NCBI RefSeq assembly: GCF_000718135.1
Contig: NZ_JOEM01000041.1
Span: forward strand, 1-17,848
Source of the DNA: Streptomyces cyaneofuscatus
Lineage (GTDB): Bacteria; Actinomycetota; Actinomycetes; Streptomycetales; Streptomycetaceae
DNA length: 17,848 bases
Reading direction: 5' to 3'
This document shows positions 1 through 11,366 of this stretch, piece by piece (position 1 is the first letter of the stretch; the number at the start of each line of letters is the position of its first letter). Both the position numbers and the translations under genes were made by a program. The notes under the pieces are model-generated. The model saw only the letters and a list, made by a program, of their open reading frames with translations, did no database searches and was not told the origin of the DNA.

Positions 1-165
1 GTCCGCATACACCGACACATCCACCGGAGCCAGATCCAACACACCCCCCACCGGAAAACCCGGCCCACGCAACGAGAACTGCTCCCACAACCGCCAACGC
101 CCACCGGGCAGATAAACGGCTTCCTGGTCTTCCGTGTGCTTTTCCGCGTGCTTTTCCGCGCCCAT
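1..165 (-). CDS. Partial N-terminus of a protein tentatively like a lanthipeptide dehydratase (LanB)
   Basis: Only the first 55 codons are present; the gene continues beyond the left edge. The ATG at 165-163 is preceded by AGAGG overlapping the stop codon of the upstream carbamoyltransferase gene, six bases away, so the two are probably translationally coupled. The visible protein has a charged start with a duplicated AEKH (residues 3-10), then a segment with the pattern WRLWEQFSLRGPGFPVGGVL at about residues 24-43. That pattern resembles the N-terminus of actinobacterial LanB-like dehydratases (W-x-x-W ... LR-x-x-GFP). Such proteins either glutamylate and dehydrate Ser/Thr of a peptide or, in the smaller PEARL group, add an amino acid to a peptide using aminoacyl-tRNA. 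Too little is present to tell these apart, and the family call itself is tentative. Codon use differs from its neighbours, with many GGT, CGT, GAT, TAT and TTG codons. Confidence 0.4.
   Translation of the reverse strand, partial: MGAEKHAEKHTEDQEAVYLPGGRWRLWEQFSLRGPGFPVGGVLDLAPVDVSVYAD
136..159. repeat. Tandem duplication of a 12-bp unit
   Basis: The unit GTGCTTTTCCGC occurs twice in direct succession (136-147 and 148-159). On the minus strand it encodes the repeated AEKH near the N-terminus of the partial LanB-like protein. The unit is a multiple of three, so the frame is kept. Confidence 0.9.
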
Positions 166-171
166 GACGCT

Positions 172-1116
172 CTACCTCTCGGAGCTCCGGTCGGCCGCGC
201 ACCATTCGAGAACGGCGCGGGCGCTGTGGTATTTGTTCTCGGCCTGGTCGAAGGCGATGCTCGCCGGGCCGTCGAGCACGTCCGCGGTCACCTCTTCGCC
301 CCGGTGAGCGGGGAGGTCGTGCATGAAGACCGCGTCGGGGCTGCTTGCCATGGTTTTCTCGTCGACCTGGAAGGGCGCGAACACCTCGCGCCAGTCGGGG
401 GTCGGTTTGGCGGTGCCGGTGGTCTGCCAGCGGGTGGTGTAGACGACATCGGCGGCCGGCAGGTCCGCCATGTCGTGACGCTCCTCGATCCGGGCGCCGC
501 TCCGCCGGGCATGGGCCGCCGCCCGCTCCAGATAGGCGGGGGCCAGTCCGTACCCGGGCGGGGTGCGCAGCGTGAGCCTCGTACCCGGGAATCGGGAGAG
601 TGCCAGGGCCAGGGCGGAGGCGGTGTTGTTGCCCTCGCCCACGTAGACCACGTGGAGGTCCTCGATGCGCCCGAACCTGCGGAGCAGCGTGGTCAGGTCG
701 GCCAGTGCCTGGGTGGGGTGCTCCCCCTGGCTCATCGCGTTGATCACGGCCATCCGCCGCTGGTCGGCGTAGGCGCGCAGCTCCCGCTCGGGCCCGGCGG
801 TGCGCGCCACCAGGACGTCGATCATGCGGGAGAGTACGGCCGCGCTGTCCTCCACGGTCTCCCCGGTGTTCTCCTGGAGGTCCCCGGGGCCGTAGGTGAT
901 CAGCCGTGCGCCCAGCCTCAGCGCTCCGGCGGAGAAGGCGGTACGGGTGCGGGTGGAGGTCTTGCGGAACAGCACGCCGACGACGGTGTCCGCCAGGGGG
1001 CGCGCATCGTCGGCGGCGCCCGCGGAGAACTCGGCGCCTCGCCGGGCGATGTGCAGCAGTTCGTCGTCGGAGAGGTCGTCGATGGAGATCAGATGGCGGC
1101 GTTCGGCCTGGGGCAT
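172..1116 (-). CDS. Ornithine-carbamoyltransferase-like enzyme, amino-acid substrate uncertain
   Basis: The 314-residue protein has the normal length and layout of the aspartate/ornithine carbamoyltransferase family, soluble enzymes that transfer carbamoyl from carbamoyl phosphate to an amine. The carbamoyl-phosphate half is intact: FRKTSTRTR at 50-58, ARTAGPE at 104-110 and HPTQ at 133-136. The C-terminal domain is most like bacterial OTC (MHDLPAHRGEEV at 265-276), but the usual ornithine-contact residues are changed. HCLP is HDLP, and the TDVWVSMG loop reads TTRWQTTG (227-234), losing the aspartate, serine and methionine that hold ornithine. The NN pair at 163-164 remains. Lying between a diaminobutyrate aminotransferase and a LanB-like gene, it probably carbamoylates a non-ornithine amine such as diaminobutyrate; that substrate is inference. 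The ATG has an AGGAGG site 7 bases upstream. It is unlikely to be the housekeeping arginine-pathway OTC. Confidence 0.85.
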   Translation of the reverse strand: MPQAERRHLISIDDLSDDELLHIARRGAEFSAGAADDARPLADTVVGVLFRKTSTRTRTAFSAGALRLGARLITYGPGDLQENTGETVEDSAAVLSRMIDVLVARTAGPERELRAYADQRRMAVINAMSQGEHPTQALADLTTLLRRFGRIEDLHVVYVGEGNNTASALALALSRFPGTRLTLRTPPGYGLAPAYLERAAAHARRSGARIEERHDMADLPAADVVYTTRWQTTGTAKPTPDWREVFAPFQVDEKTMASSPDAVFMHDLPAHRGEEVTADVLDGPASIAFDQAENKYHSARAVLEWCAADRSSER

Positions 1117-1151
1117 GGTGCTTCCTCCTGGATGGAGCGGTCGGTGCGGTC

Positions 1152-2465
<1,314 letters not shown>

Positions 2466-2637
2466 GGTGGTCGGTGGTCCTTTCGGTTCTCGCCCGTCGT
2501 GCCGGTCCCGGTCCGGGACGACACGCCCCGGCGGGACGGCTGCGTGAGGCGACTGGCGACGGTGTGCGTGGCGACGGCCGGCGGGGCCGGCTGCGCCGCC
2601 CCGGTGGAGGTTCCGGAGGGCGGTCGGGCGGGAGCCC
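2466..2637. other. Intergenic spacer between NRPS and aminotransferase genes
   Basis: This 172-base gap is the widest inside the operon. It holds two GC-rich inverted repeats: GTCCCG-N3-CGGGAC at 2505-2519 and GCCGGC-N3-GCCGGC at 2577-2591. Neither is followed by a T-run on the minus strand. They could be an attenuator, a processing site or nothing. I see no clear gene or promoter. Confidence 0.4.
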
Positions 2638-5600
2638 TCAGGGGCGGGCGTCCGCCACCGGGCGGCGTGTGCGCCGCCGGGCTCCCAGCACCGGCGCGGA
2701 CGCCGCGGAGGCGACGGTCGGATAGCCGGGCAGAGCTGCGGCCAGCGCGGCCACGGTGGGATGCTCGAAGAGTGCCCGGACCGGTACGTCGATCCCGAGC
2801 GCGGACCTGAGCCGTACCGAGACACGGGTGGCGAGCAGGGAGTGCCCGCCGAGCTGGAAGAAGTCGTGGTCGACGCCGATCTCCCGGATGCCGAGCACGT
2901 CCTCCCAGACTGTGGCCACCGCGCGTTCGCGGTCCGTGCGCGGTGGTGCGCCCATGGAGCCGCCCGCGACGCCCCAGTCGGCCACCGGCGGCAGCGCCAG
3001 GCGGTCGACCTTGCCGTTCGGAGTCCGGGGCAGCGCCTCCAGGGTCACGAAGGCCTCGGGCACCATGTAGTCGGGCAGGGTGGCCAGCAGGGCCGCCCTC
3101 AGCTCGTCATGGGCGGCCGCTGCGGCCGCCTCCTTCATGACGAGATAGGCGGCCAGCCGCTGGTCACCGTCCGGGTGCTGAACCGCACGGACCACCACGG
3201 CCCGGATGTGGCCGAGGGCCAGGAGCGCGGACTCGATCTCCCCCGGCTCGATCCGGTGCCCCCGGATCTTCACCTGGTGGTCGGCCCGGCCCAGGATCTC
3301 CAAGGACCCGTCGGAACGCCGGCGCGCGAGATCGCCCGTGCGGTACAGCCGGGCGCCGGGACGGTCGGCGAAGGGGTCGGGGACGAAGGCCGCGGCGCTC
3401 TGGGCCGGCCTTCCGTGGTAACCCCAGCCCAGGCCGCTGCCGCCGATGCAGATCTCCCCGACGGCCCCTTCGGCTACGGGTTTCCCGCGGGCGTCGAGCA
3501 GCACGAGGCGTGTGTTGCCCCGCAGTTGCCAGGCCTCCGGGCGCCCTCGGGGGTCGAGGCGGGACGTGGTGGACCAGACGGTGGTCTCGGTCGGGCCGTA
3601 GAGGTCCCACACCCGCGCACCGCCGTCCGCCAGCCGTACCGCGAGTTCGGTGTGCAGCTTCTCGCCGCCGCTGAGGATGTCGAGTCCGGCGCCCGGCCGC
3701 CAGCCGCAGTCCAGCAGCATCCGCAAGGTCACCGGGGTGGCCTGGACCAGGGCGGTGCCGGCGCTGTCGATCAGGGCCGCCATCCGCTGCGGGTCGCGGG
3801 CCTGTTCGCGGTCGGCCAGCAGCAGCCGCGCCCCGGTGGTCAGCGGGAGGCACAGTTCCATGAGGGACGGGTCGAACGAGACCGTGGTGATGCCCAGGAA
3901 CGTGGCACCGGGGCCGATCGGCAGACGGCCGGCCATGGAGGCCAGGAAGTGCGTGAGCGACCGGTGCTCGACGAGCACGCCCTTCGGCTGCCCGGTGGAG
4001 CCGGAGGTGTAGAAGATGTAGGCGAGTTCGTCCGGGCGTGGACGGTGCGGTGGCCTCGGGCCCGGGGCCCCGGTCGCCCGTGAGCTCTCGTCGGCGTCGT
4101 CGAGGAGCAGGGTGCGCGGCTCGGGCTGACGGCCGCCGCCGCCCGTGTCCGCCAGCCGGCCGGTGAGGGCCCTTTCGCTGATGATGATCCCGGCGCCGGA
4201 GTCCTGGAGGAGATGGCCGATCCGGGCGGGCGGGTAGTCCGGGTCGAGCGGAAGGTAGACGGCGCCGGCCCGGTGGACCGCCAGCAGGGCTGTCACCAGA
4301 TCGGGGCTCCGCTCCAGGAAGACGCCGACCGGAACGCCCGGACCGGCACCGAGGGCGGCGAGACGGCATGCCAGCCGGTCGGCCCGGGCGTCCAGTTCGC
4401 CGTACGTGAGAGAGCCGCCGGAGCCGCTGACCGCCACCGCGCCGGGGGCGCGGGACACCTGCCGGGCGAACAGCTCCGTCCAGGGGACGTCGGGCACGTC
4501 CAGCGCCGTGTCGTTGCCCTGGGCCAGCAGTCTGCGCCGCTCGCGGCCGGGCAGTCCCTCGATCCCCCCGGTGAGCCGGGCGAGCGGGGCGTCCGGTTCG
4601 GCCACGGCGGCCGCCAGCAGCGTGACGAAGGCGGCGCCGATCCGCTCGGCGGTGTCGGGGTCGAACAGTGCGGTGGCGTACTGCATCCGGCCGGAGATCC
4701 GGCCATCGGGCTGGGAGAGGAGGTCGAGTGCCAGGTCGAAGGCGGTGCCCGACGCCGGGGTGGAGACCATCCTGGTGTCCAGGCCGGGCAGATGGTCGGG
4801 CTCCTCGGGGAGGGGAAGCAGCTGGAAGGAGACCTGGAAGAGGGGGTTGCGGGACAGGTCACGCCGTTGGGCCAGTTCGGTGACGACCCGCTCGAACGGC
4901 AGCTCGGCATGGCTGAGCGCGGCCAGGGTGTCCGTGCGTACCCGGCCGAGCAGCTCGGCGAAGGACGGGGAACCGGCCAGGCTGGTGCGCAGCACCACCG
5001 AGTTGACGAACAGCCCGATCAGCTCACCGAGCGGGGGCCGCCCCCGGCCACTGACCGGGGTGCCGACGGCCACGTCGTCGCGGTCGGCCAGCCGCCCCAG
5101 TGTGGCCTGGAAGGCGGCGAGCAGCACCATGAAGCGCGTGGCCCGGTGTTCTCTGGCCAGCCGGTCCACCTTGGCGGCGAGTTCGGCCGGAACGGTGAAG
5201 CGGGCGATGTCGGCGGCGCCGTCCCAGATGGCCGGCCGCGGCCGGTCGGCGGGCAGTTCCAGGGGTTCGAGTCCGGCCAGCCGCTCACGCCAGTAGGCGA
5301 GTTGACGCTCGCCCCGGGGGCCGGCGAGGCGCGCGGCCTGCGAGACGGCGGTGTCGGCGTACTGGAGGGGCAGCGGCTCGGGCTCCGCTCCCGCACCTCC
5401 CGTACGGGCCTGGTACCCGGCCGCCAGTTCCCGGGTGAGGACGGGCCAGGAGAAGAAGTCGAAGGCGATGTGGTGGACCACGATCAGGAGCAGGTGCTCC
5501 TGATCGCCGAGCCGCACCAGCGTCAGCCGCAGCGGCGGCGCGGTGTCCAGCGGCAGCGGCCTGACCAGCTCGGCCGCGATCAGCCCGGTGAGCCGTGACT

Positions 5601-5907
5601 CGCGCTCCTGGGAAGGCAGGCTCCGCAGGTCCCGGTGGTCCCACGGCACCTCCACGACGGGCTCCACCACCGCGACCGGCTCCCCGTCCACGGACGGGTA
5701 CCGGGTCCGGAGCACCTCGTGCCGGGCGAGCAGGGCCTCGAATGCCCCGGTCAGGGCCTTCTCGTCGAGGTCCCCTCGAACGCGCAGTGCCAGCGGCAGC
5801 AGGTCACCCGGCGTCCCGGGGCGCAGGCTGTCCAGAAACCACAGCCGTCGCTGTGCGAACGACATCGGCCGTCCGGAATCCGCCGTCCGGGCATCTGCGC
5901 TGTCCAC
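2638..5907 (-). CDS. Single-module nonribosomal peptide synthetase (C-A-PCP)
   Basis: 1089 residues with three domains. Condensation, about 14-460: SFAQRRLWFL (16-25), HHIAFD (145-150), RNPLFQVSFQ near 353. Adenylation, about 475-970: LTYGELDARAD (A1), FYTSGSTGQPKG (A3, 632-643), YGPTETT (A5, 770-776), YRTGDLARR (A7), NGKVDR (A10, 964-969 with Lys965). Carrier, about 990-1060: LGGHSL with phosphopantetheine Ser1023. There is no thioesterase, reductase or epimerase. By alignment with GrsA, done by eye, the specificity code reads D679-P680-M683-A723-L745-G747-L769-V777-W778-K965. Asp679 fits an alpha-amino acid, but I do not recognise the substrate. Having a C domain without release implies partner enzymes outside the window. 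The GTG at 5907-5905 is chosen because GGAGG lies six bases upstream. It is the first gene of a minus-strand operon leading into the DABA aminotransferase. Confidence 0.95.
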   Translation of the reverse strand: MDSADARTADSGRPMSFAQRRLWFLDSLRPGTPGDLLPLALRVRGDLDEKALTGAFEALLARHEVLRTRYPSVDGEPVAVVEPVVEVPWDHRDLRSLPSQERESRLTGLIAAELVRPLPLDTAPPLRLTLVRLGDQEHLLLIVVHHIAFDFFSWPVLTRELAAGYQARTGGAGAEPEPLPLQYADTAVSQAARLAGPRGERQLAYWRERLAGLEPLELPADRPRPAIWDGAADIARFTVPAELAAKVDRLAREHRATRFMVLLAAFQATLGRLADRDDVAVGTPVSGRGRPPLGELIGLFVNSVVLRTSLAGSPSFAELLGRVRTDTLAALSHAELPFERVVTELAQRRDLSRNPLFQVSFQLLPLPEEPDHLPGLDTRMVSTPASGTAFDLALDLLSQPDGRISGRMQYATALFDPDTAERIGAAFVTLLAAAVAEPDAPLARLTGGIEGLPGRERRRLLAQGNDTALDVPDVPWTELFARQVSRAPGAVAVSGSGGSLTYGELDARADRLACRLAALGAGPGVPVGVFLERSPDLVTALLAVHRAGAVYLPLDPDYPPARIGHLLQDSGAGIIISERALTGRLADTGGGGRQPEPRTLLLDDADESSRATGAPGPRPPHRPRPDELAYIFYTSGSTGQPKGVLVEHRSLTHFLASMAGRLPIGPGATFLGITTVSFDPSLMELCLPLTTGARLLLADREQARDPQRMAALIDSAGTALVQATPVTLRMLLDCGWRPGAGLDILSGGEKLHTELAVRLADGGARVWDLYGPTETTVWSTTSRLDPRGRPEAWQLRGNTRLVLLDARGKPVAEGAVGEICIGGSGLGWGYHGRPAQSAAAFVPDPFADRPGARLYRTGDLARRRSDGSLEILGRADHQVKIRGHRIEPGEIESALLALGHIRAVVVRAVQHPDGDQRLAAYLVMKEAAAAAAHDELRAALLATLPDYMVPEAFVTLEALPRTPNGKVDRLALPPVADWGVAGGSMGAPPRTDRERAVATVWEDVLGIREIGVDHDFFQLGGHSLLATRVSVRLRSALGIDVPVRALFEHPTVAALAAALPGYPTVASAASAPVLGARRRTRRPVADARP

Positions 5908-6208
5908 CGGTCGCCTCCATGGATGCGGTCACGTCCGGGCCTGGGACCGGCTCCGGCACCTGCGAGTCTCCGCGTCCGCCTGGTTCGCGCCCAGAGAACT
6001 TCCGGCAGCCGCGTCGGCGGCCCACTCCTGCCCGGCACTCCCTTGCTGCTCCCGGCGGCCGTCGCGCTCGCCCCCTGCCGTGCTGCTCACCACACAGGAG
6101 ACAGGCGGTGGACCGGGCCGCCGCCTCGCCCCGGCCCTCCCCGCCCCCCGGCCCCGCCCGCGCCTAGAATCGAACCGTTTGTCCCCCTCACGTACGGAGC
6201 CCCGCCCC
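5908..6208. other. Divergent gap between the NRPS and UvrA-like genes
   Basis: No gene is supported in these 301 bases. The gap must hold the start signals of both divergent genes. On the minus strand GGAGG lies six bases before the NRPS GTG. On the plus strand TAGAAT at 6165-6170 is the only good -10-like hexamer, but the bases where a -35 should lie are almost pure C and G. GGAG at 6196-6199 is the UvrA ribosome site. Open frames through the gap have no recognisable protein similarity. Confidence 0.5.
6165..6170 (+). promoter_or_regulatory. Possible -10 element of the UvrA-like gene
   Basis: TAGAAT lies 39 bases before the ATG, within a stretch otherwise dominated by C and G. No matching -35 hexamer is seen, so this is a weak call. 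Confidence 0.25.
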
Positions 6209-8626
6209 ATGCACTCCCCCCACGATCCGTACGTCCGGGTGCGCGGCGCGCGCGAGCACAACCTCCAGGACGTGAACGTCGACATCCCGCGCGACACCCT
6301 CACGGTCTTCACCGGGGTCTCCGGGTCCGGCAAGTCCTCGCTGGCGTTCGGCACGATCTACGCCGAGGCCCAGCGCCGCTACTTCGAGTCGGTCGCTCCG
6401 TACGCGCGCCGGCTCATCCACCAGGTGGGCGCACCGGCCGTCGGGGAGATCACCGGGCTGCCGCCCGCCGTCTCCCTGGAGCAGCGCCGCTCGGCGCCCG
6501 GGGCCCGGTCGTCGGTGGGGACGGTGACCACGCTCTCCAACTCGCTGCGGATGCTGTTCTCCCGGGCCGGGGAGTACCCGGCGGGCGCCGAGCGGCTGGA
6601 CTCCGACGCATTCTCCCCCAACACGGCGGCCGGGGCCTGCCCCGAGTGCCACGGCCTGGGGCGCATCCACCGGACGGACGAGGAACTGCTCGTCCCCGAC
6701 CCCTCACTCTCGATCCGGGAGGGCGCGATCGCCGCGTGGCCGGGGGCCTGGCAGGGGAAGAACCTGCGCGATGTGCTGGACACCCTGGGGTACGACGTCG
6801 ACCGGCCGTGGCGTGAGCTGGAGGCGAAGGACCGCGAGTGGATCCTGTTCACGGACGAGCAGCCGGTGGTGACCGTGCATCCGGTGCGGGACGCGGGGAG
6901 GATCCAACGCCCGTACCAGGGAACGTACATGAGCGCCCGACGCTATGTGCTGCACACCTTCGCCGACACCAAGAGCCGCACGCTGCGGGCAAAGGCCGAG
7001 CGCTTCCTGACGAGTGTGCCGTGTCCGGTGTGCGGCGGGAGCAGGCTGCGGCCCGAGGCGATGGCGGTGACCTTCGCCGGGCGGACCATCGCGGAGCTGG
7101 CCGGGCTGCCGCTCTCCGCCCTGGCCGAGGTGCTCACGGCGGCCGCGGCGGGCGGTGAGGAGACGGCCCGGGTGCTGACGGGTGATCTGCTGGCCCGGAT
7201 CGGGACGGTGACGGAGCTGGGGCTCGGCTATCTGAGCCTGGACCGGACGGCCCCGACGCTCTCCTCGGGCGAGTTGCAGCGGCTGCGGCTGGCGACCCAG
7301 CTGCGTTCGGGGCTCTTCGGGGTGGTCTACGTACTGGACGAGCCGTCGGCCGGGCTGCACCCCGCCGATACGGAGTCCCTGCTCGGGGTGCTCGGCCGGC
7401 TCAAGGAGGCCGGGAACTCGGTCTTCGTGGTGGAGCACCAGATGGATGTGGTGCGGCAGGCGGACTGGCTGGTGGACGTGGGGCCGCTGGCCGGGGAGCA
7501 CGGTGGGCGGGTGCTGCACAGCGGGCCACCCCAGGGGCTGGCCGAGGTGCCGGAGTCGGCGACGCGGCGGTTCCTCTTCGACCAGGGCCCGACGCCGGTA
7601 CGGGAGACGCGCACGCCTTCCGGGTGGATCCGGCTCTCCGGGGTGGAGCGGCACAATGTGCGCGGGGTCGACGCGGCCTTCCCGCTCGGGGTGTTCACGG
7701 CGGTGACCGGCGTGTCCGGGTCGGGCAAGTCGACCCTGGTGGGGCAGGTGCTCGCCGGGGTGATGGCGGACCGGCAGGCGGGTGAGGAGGCTGCCGGGGC
7801 GGGCGAGCAGTTCTGCGCTTCGGCGAGCGGGCTGGAGGCGGTGGACCGGCTCGTCCAGGTGGACCAGAAGCCGATCGGGCGGACGCCCCGGTCCAACCTG
7901 GCCACGTACACCGGCCTCTTCGACACCGTACGCAAGTTGTTCGCGCAGACCGGGACGGCGCGGGAGCGGGGCTATACGGCGGGGCGGTTCTCGTTCAACG
8001 TGAGCGGCGGGCGGTGCGAGACGTGTCAGGGCGAGGGGTTCGTCTCGGTGGAGCTGCTCTTCCTGCCCAGCACCTACGCACCCTGCCCGGACTGCCACGG
8101 CGCGCGCTACAACCCGGAGACGCTGGAGGTCACGCTCCACGGGCTGACGGTCGCTCAAGTCCTCGATCTCACCGTGGAGTCGGCGGCGGACTTCTTCTCC
8201 GGGACCCCGGCCGCCGAGCGCGCGCTGACCACGCTGCTGGACGTGGGGCTCGGCTATCTGCGGCTCGGGCAGCCGGCCACCGAGCTGTCCGGCGGCGAGG
8301 CCCAGCGGATCAAGCTCGCCTCGGAGCTCCAGCGCACCCGGCGCGGGCACACGCTGTATCTGCTGGACGAGCCGACGACCGGCCTGCATCCGGCCGATGT
8401 CGAGGTGCTGATGCGGCAGTTGCACGGTCTGGTGGACGCGCACAACACCGTGGTGGTCGTGGAGCACGACATGGCCGTGGTGGCGGGCGCGGACCACGTC
8501 ATCGACCTGGGGCCGGGCGGCGGTGACCGGGGCGGGCGGATCGTGGCGACCGGTACGCCTCAGGAGGTGGCGCGGGCGGCGGAGAGCCGTACGGCGCCGT
8601 ATCTGGCGAAGGCCCTGGGGAGTTGA
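6209..8626 (+). CDS. UvrA-like ABC ATPase lacking the UvrB-binding insert (UvrA2/DrrC type)
   Basis: An 805-residue protein with two UvrA ATPase halves. First half: Walker A GVSGSGKSS (36-44), cysteine pairs CPEC (144-147) and CPVC (272-275), signature LSSGELQRLRLATQL, Walker B VLDEPSAGLHP. Second half: GVSGSGKST (501-509), zinc finger CETC (603-606) with CPDC (626-629), signature ELSGGEAQRIKLA (from 692), Walker B LLDEPTTGLHP. True UvrA is roughly 950 residues. Here the segment after the first Walker A runs from the LRMLFSRAGEYP region almost directly into FSPNTAAGACPEC, so the UvrB-interaction domain and its zinc module are missing. That layout belongs to UvrA2 and to drug-tolerance proteins such as DrrC, which bind damaged or drug-bound DNA without UvrB. 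Its divergence from an NRPS suggests possible self-resistance, but it may be an unrelated chromosomal gene. GGAG lies 9 bases before the ATG. Confidence 0.9.
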   Translation: MHSPHDPYVRVRGAREHNLQDVNVDIPRDTLTVFTGVSGSGKSSLAFGTIYAEAQRRYFESVAPYARRLIHQVGAPAVGEITGLPPAVSLEQRRSAPGARSSVGTVTTLSNSLRMLFSRAGEYPAGAERLDSDAFSPNTAAGACPECHGLGRIHRTDEELLVPDPSLSIREGAIAAWPGAWQGKNLRDVLDTLGYDVDRPWRELEAKDREWILFTDEQPVVTVHPVRDAGRIQRPYQGTYMSARRYVLHTFADTKSRTLRAKAERFLTSVPCPVCGGSRLRPEAMAVTFAGRTIAELAGLPLSALAEVLTAAAAGGEETARVLTGDLLARIGTVTELGLGYLSLDRTAPTLSSGELQRLRLATQLRSGLFGVVYVLDEPSAGLHPADTESLLGVLGRLKEAGNSVFVVEHQMDVVRQADWLVDVGPLAGEHGGRVLHSGPPQGLAEVPESATRRFLFDQGPTPVRETRTPSGWIRLSGVERHNVRGVDAAFPLGVFTAVTGVSGSGKSTLVGQVLAGVMADRQAGEEAAGAGEQFCASASGLEAVDRLVQVDQKPIGRTPRSNLATYTGLFDTVRKLFAQTGTARERGYTAGRFSFNVSGGRCETCQGEGFVSVELLFLPSTYAPCPDCHGARYNPETLEVTLHGLTVAQVLDLTVESAADFFSGTPAAERALTTLLDVGLGYLRLGQPATELSGGEAQRIKLASELQRTRRGHTLYLLDEPTTGLHPADVEVLMRQLHGLVDAHNTVVVVEHDMAVVAGADHVIDLGPGGGDRGGRIVATGTPQEVARAAESRTAPYLAKALGS

Positions 8627-8667
8627 TCCCGTACGGGCCTGAAAAAGACACCGTACGGGATCAACTC
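8620..8667. terminator. Perfect 17-bp inverted repeat, likely bidirectional terminator
   Basis: GAGTTGATCCCGTACGG (8620-8636) is exactly inverted at 8651-8667, with a 14-base A-rich loop between. The left arm contains the TGA stop of the UvrA-like gene, and the right arm ends five bases before the sdhB stop of the convergent operon. No T-run follows on either strand, which is common for actinobacterial hairpin terminators. Confidence 0.85.
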
Positions 8668-8672
8668 GCCTG

Positions 8673-9415
8673 TCAGCGGCGGACTTTACGCGTCGCCCGC
8701 AGCCACTCCTTGTTCATCGCCGCGATCGACGGCAGCGGGATGCCCTTCGGGCAGGCGGTCGCGCACTCGCCGGTCAGGGTGCAGCCGCCGAACCCCTCCT
8801 CGTCCATCTGGGCCACCATGTCCAGCACCCGGGTCTCGCGCTCCGGGGCACCCTGCGGCAGGACGTTGAGGTGGTTGACCTTGGCCGCCGTGAACAGCAT
8901 CGCCGAGCCGTTGGGGCAGGCCGCCACGCAGGCGCCGCAGCCGATGCACTCGGCGTTCTCGAAGGCGAGTTCGGCGTCCGGCTTGGGCACCGGGGTGGCG
9001 TGGGCGTCGGGCGCGGTGCCGGTGGGGGCGGAGATGTAGCCGCCGGACTGGATGATGCGGTCGAAGGAGGAGCGGTCCACGACCAGGTCCTTGACCACCG
9101 GGAAGGCGGAGGCCCGCCACGGCTCGATGTCGATCGTGTCGCCGTCGGCGAAGGACCGCATGTGGAGCTGGCAGGTGGTGGTGCGCTCCGGGCCGTGGGC
9201 GTCGCCGTTGATGACGAGGCTGCACGCGCCGCAGATGCCCTCGCGGCAGTCGTGGTCGAAGGCGACGGGCTCGTCCCCGGCGAGGATGAGCTCCTCGTTG
9301 AGGGTGTCGAGCATCTCCAGGAACGACATGTCCTGGGAGATCCCGTCGACTTCGTAGGTGGCCATGGCGCCGGGCGTCTCGGCATTCTGCTGGCGCCAGA
9401 CGCGCAGGGTGAGCT

Positions 9416-9419
<4 letters not shown>
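8673..9419 (-). CDS. sdhB: Succinate dehydrogenase iron-sulfur subunit
   Basis: The 248-residue subunit passes electrons from the SdhA flavin to the membrane cytochrome. The plant-type [2Fe-2S] ligands are Cys58, Cys63, Cys66 (CREGICGAC) and Cys83. The C-terminal ferredoxin half has [12 protein letters not shown] (158-169) and later cysteines at 213, 219 and 223 (TACPKGIP) for the [4Fe-4S] and [3Fe-4S] clusters. The length is normal for the actinobacterial type that pairs with a single cytochrome b subunit. Its ATG overlaps the sdhA stop as ATGA (9416-9419), giving tight translational coupling. It is the last gene of the sdhC-sdhA-sdhB operon and ends at the shared inverted-repeat terminator. 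Confidence 0.97.
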
Positions 9420-11365
<1,946 letters not shown>

Positions 11366-11366
11366 G

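Noticed and set aside
2466..2825. N-terminal extension of the aminotransferase frame upstream of 2465
   Set aside because: The added 120 residues are Pro/Arg-rich, overlap the NRPS end and have no family similarity; the ATG at 2465 has a ribosome site.
5918..5920. ATG just upstream of the NRPS GTG
   Set aside because: It is out of frame with the NRPS (13 bases away), and its GG forms part of the ribosome site.
5543..6208. N-terminal extension of the UvrA-like frame
   Set aside because: It runs antisense through the NRPS condensation domain. UvrA similarity begins right after the ATG at 6209, which has GGAG nine bases upstream.
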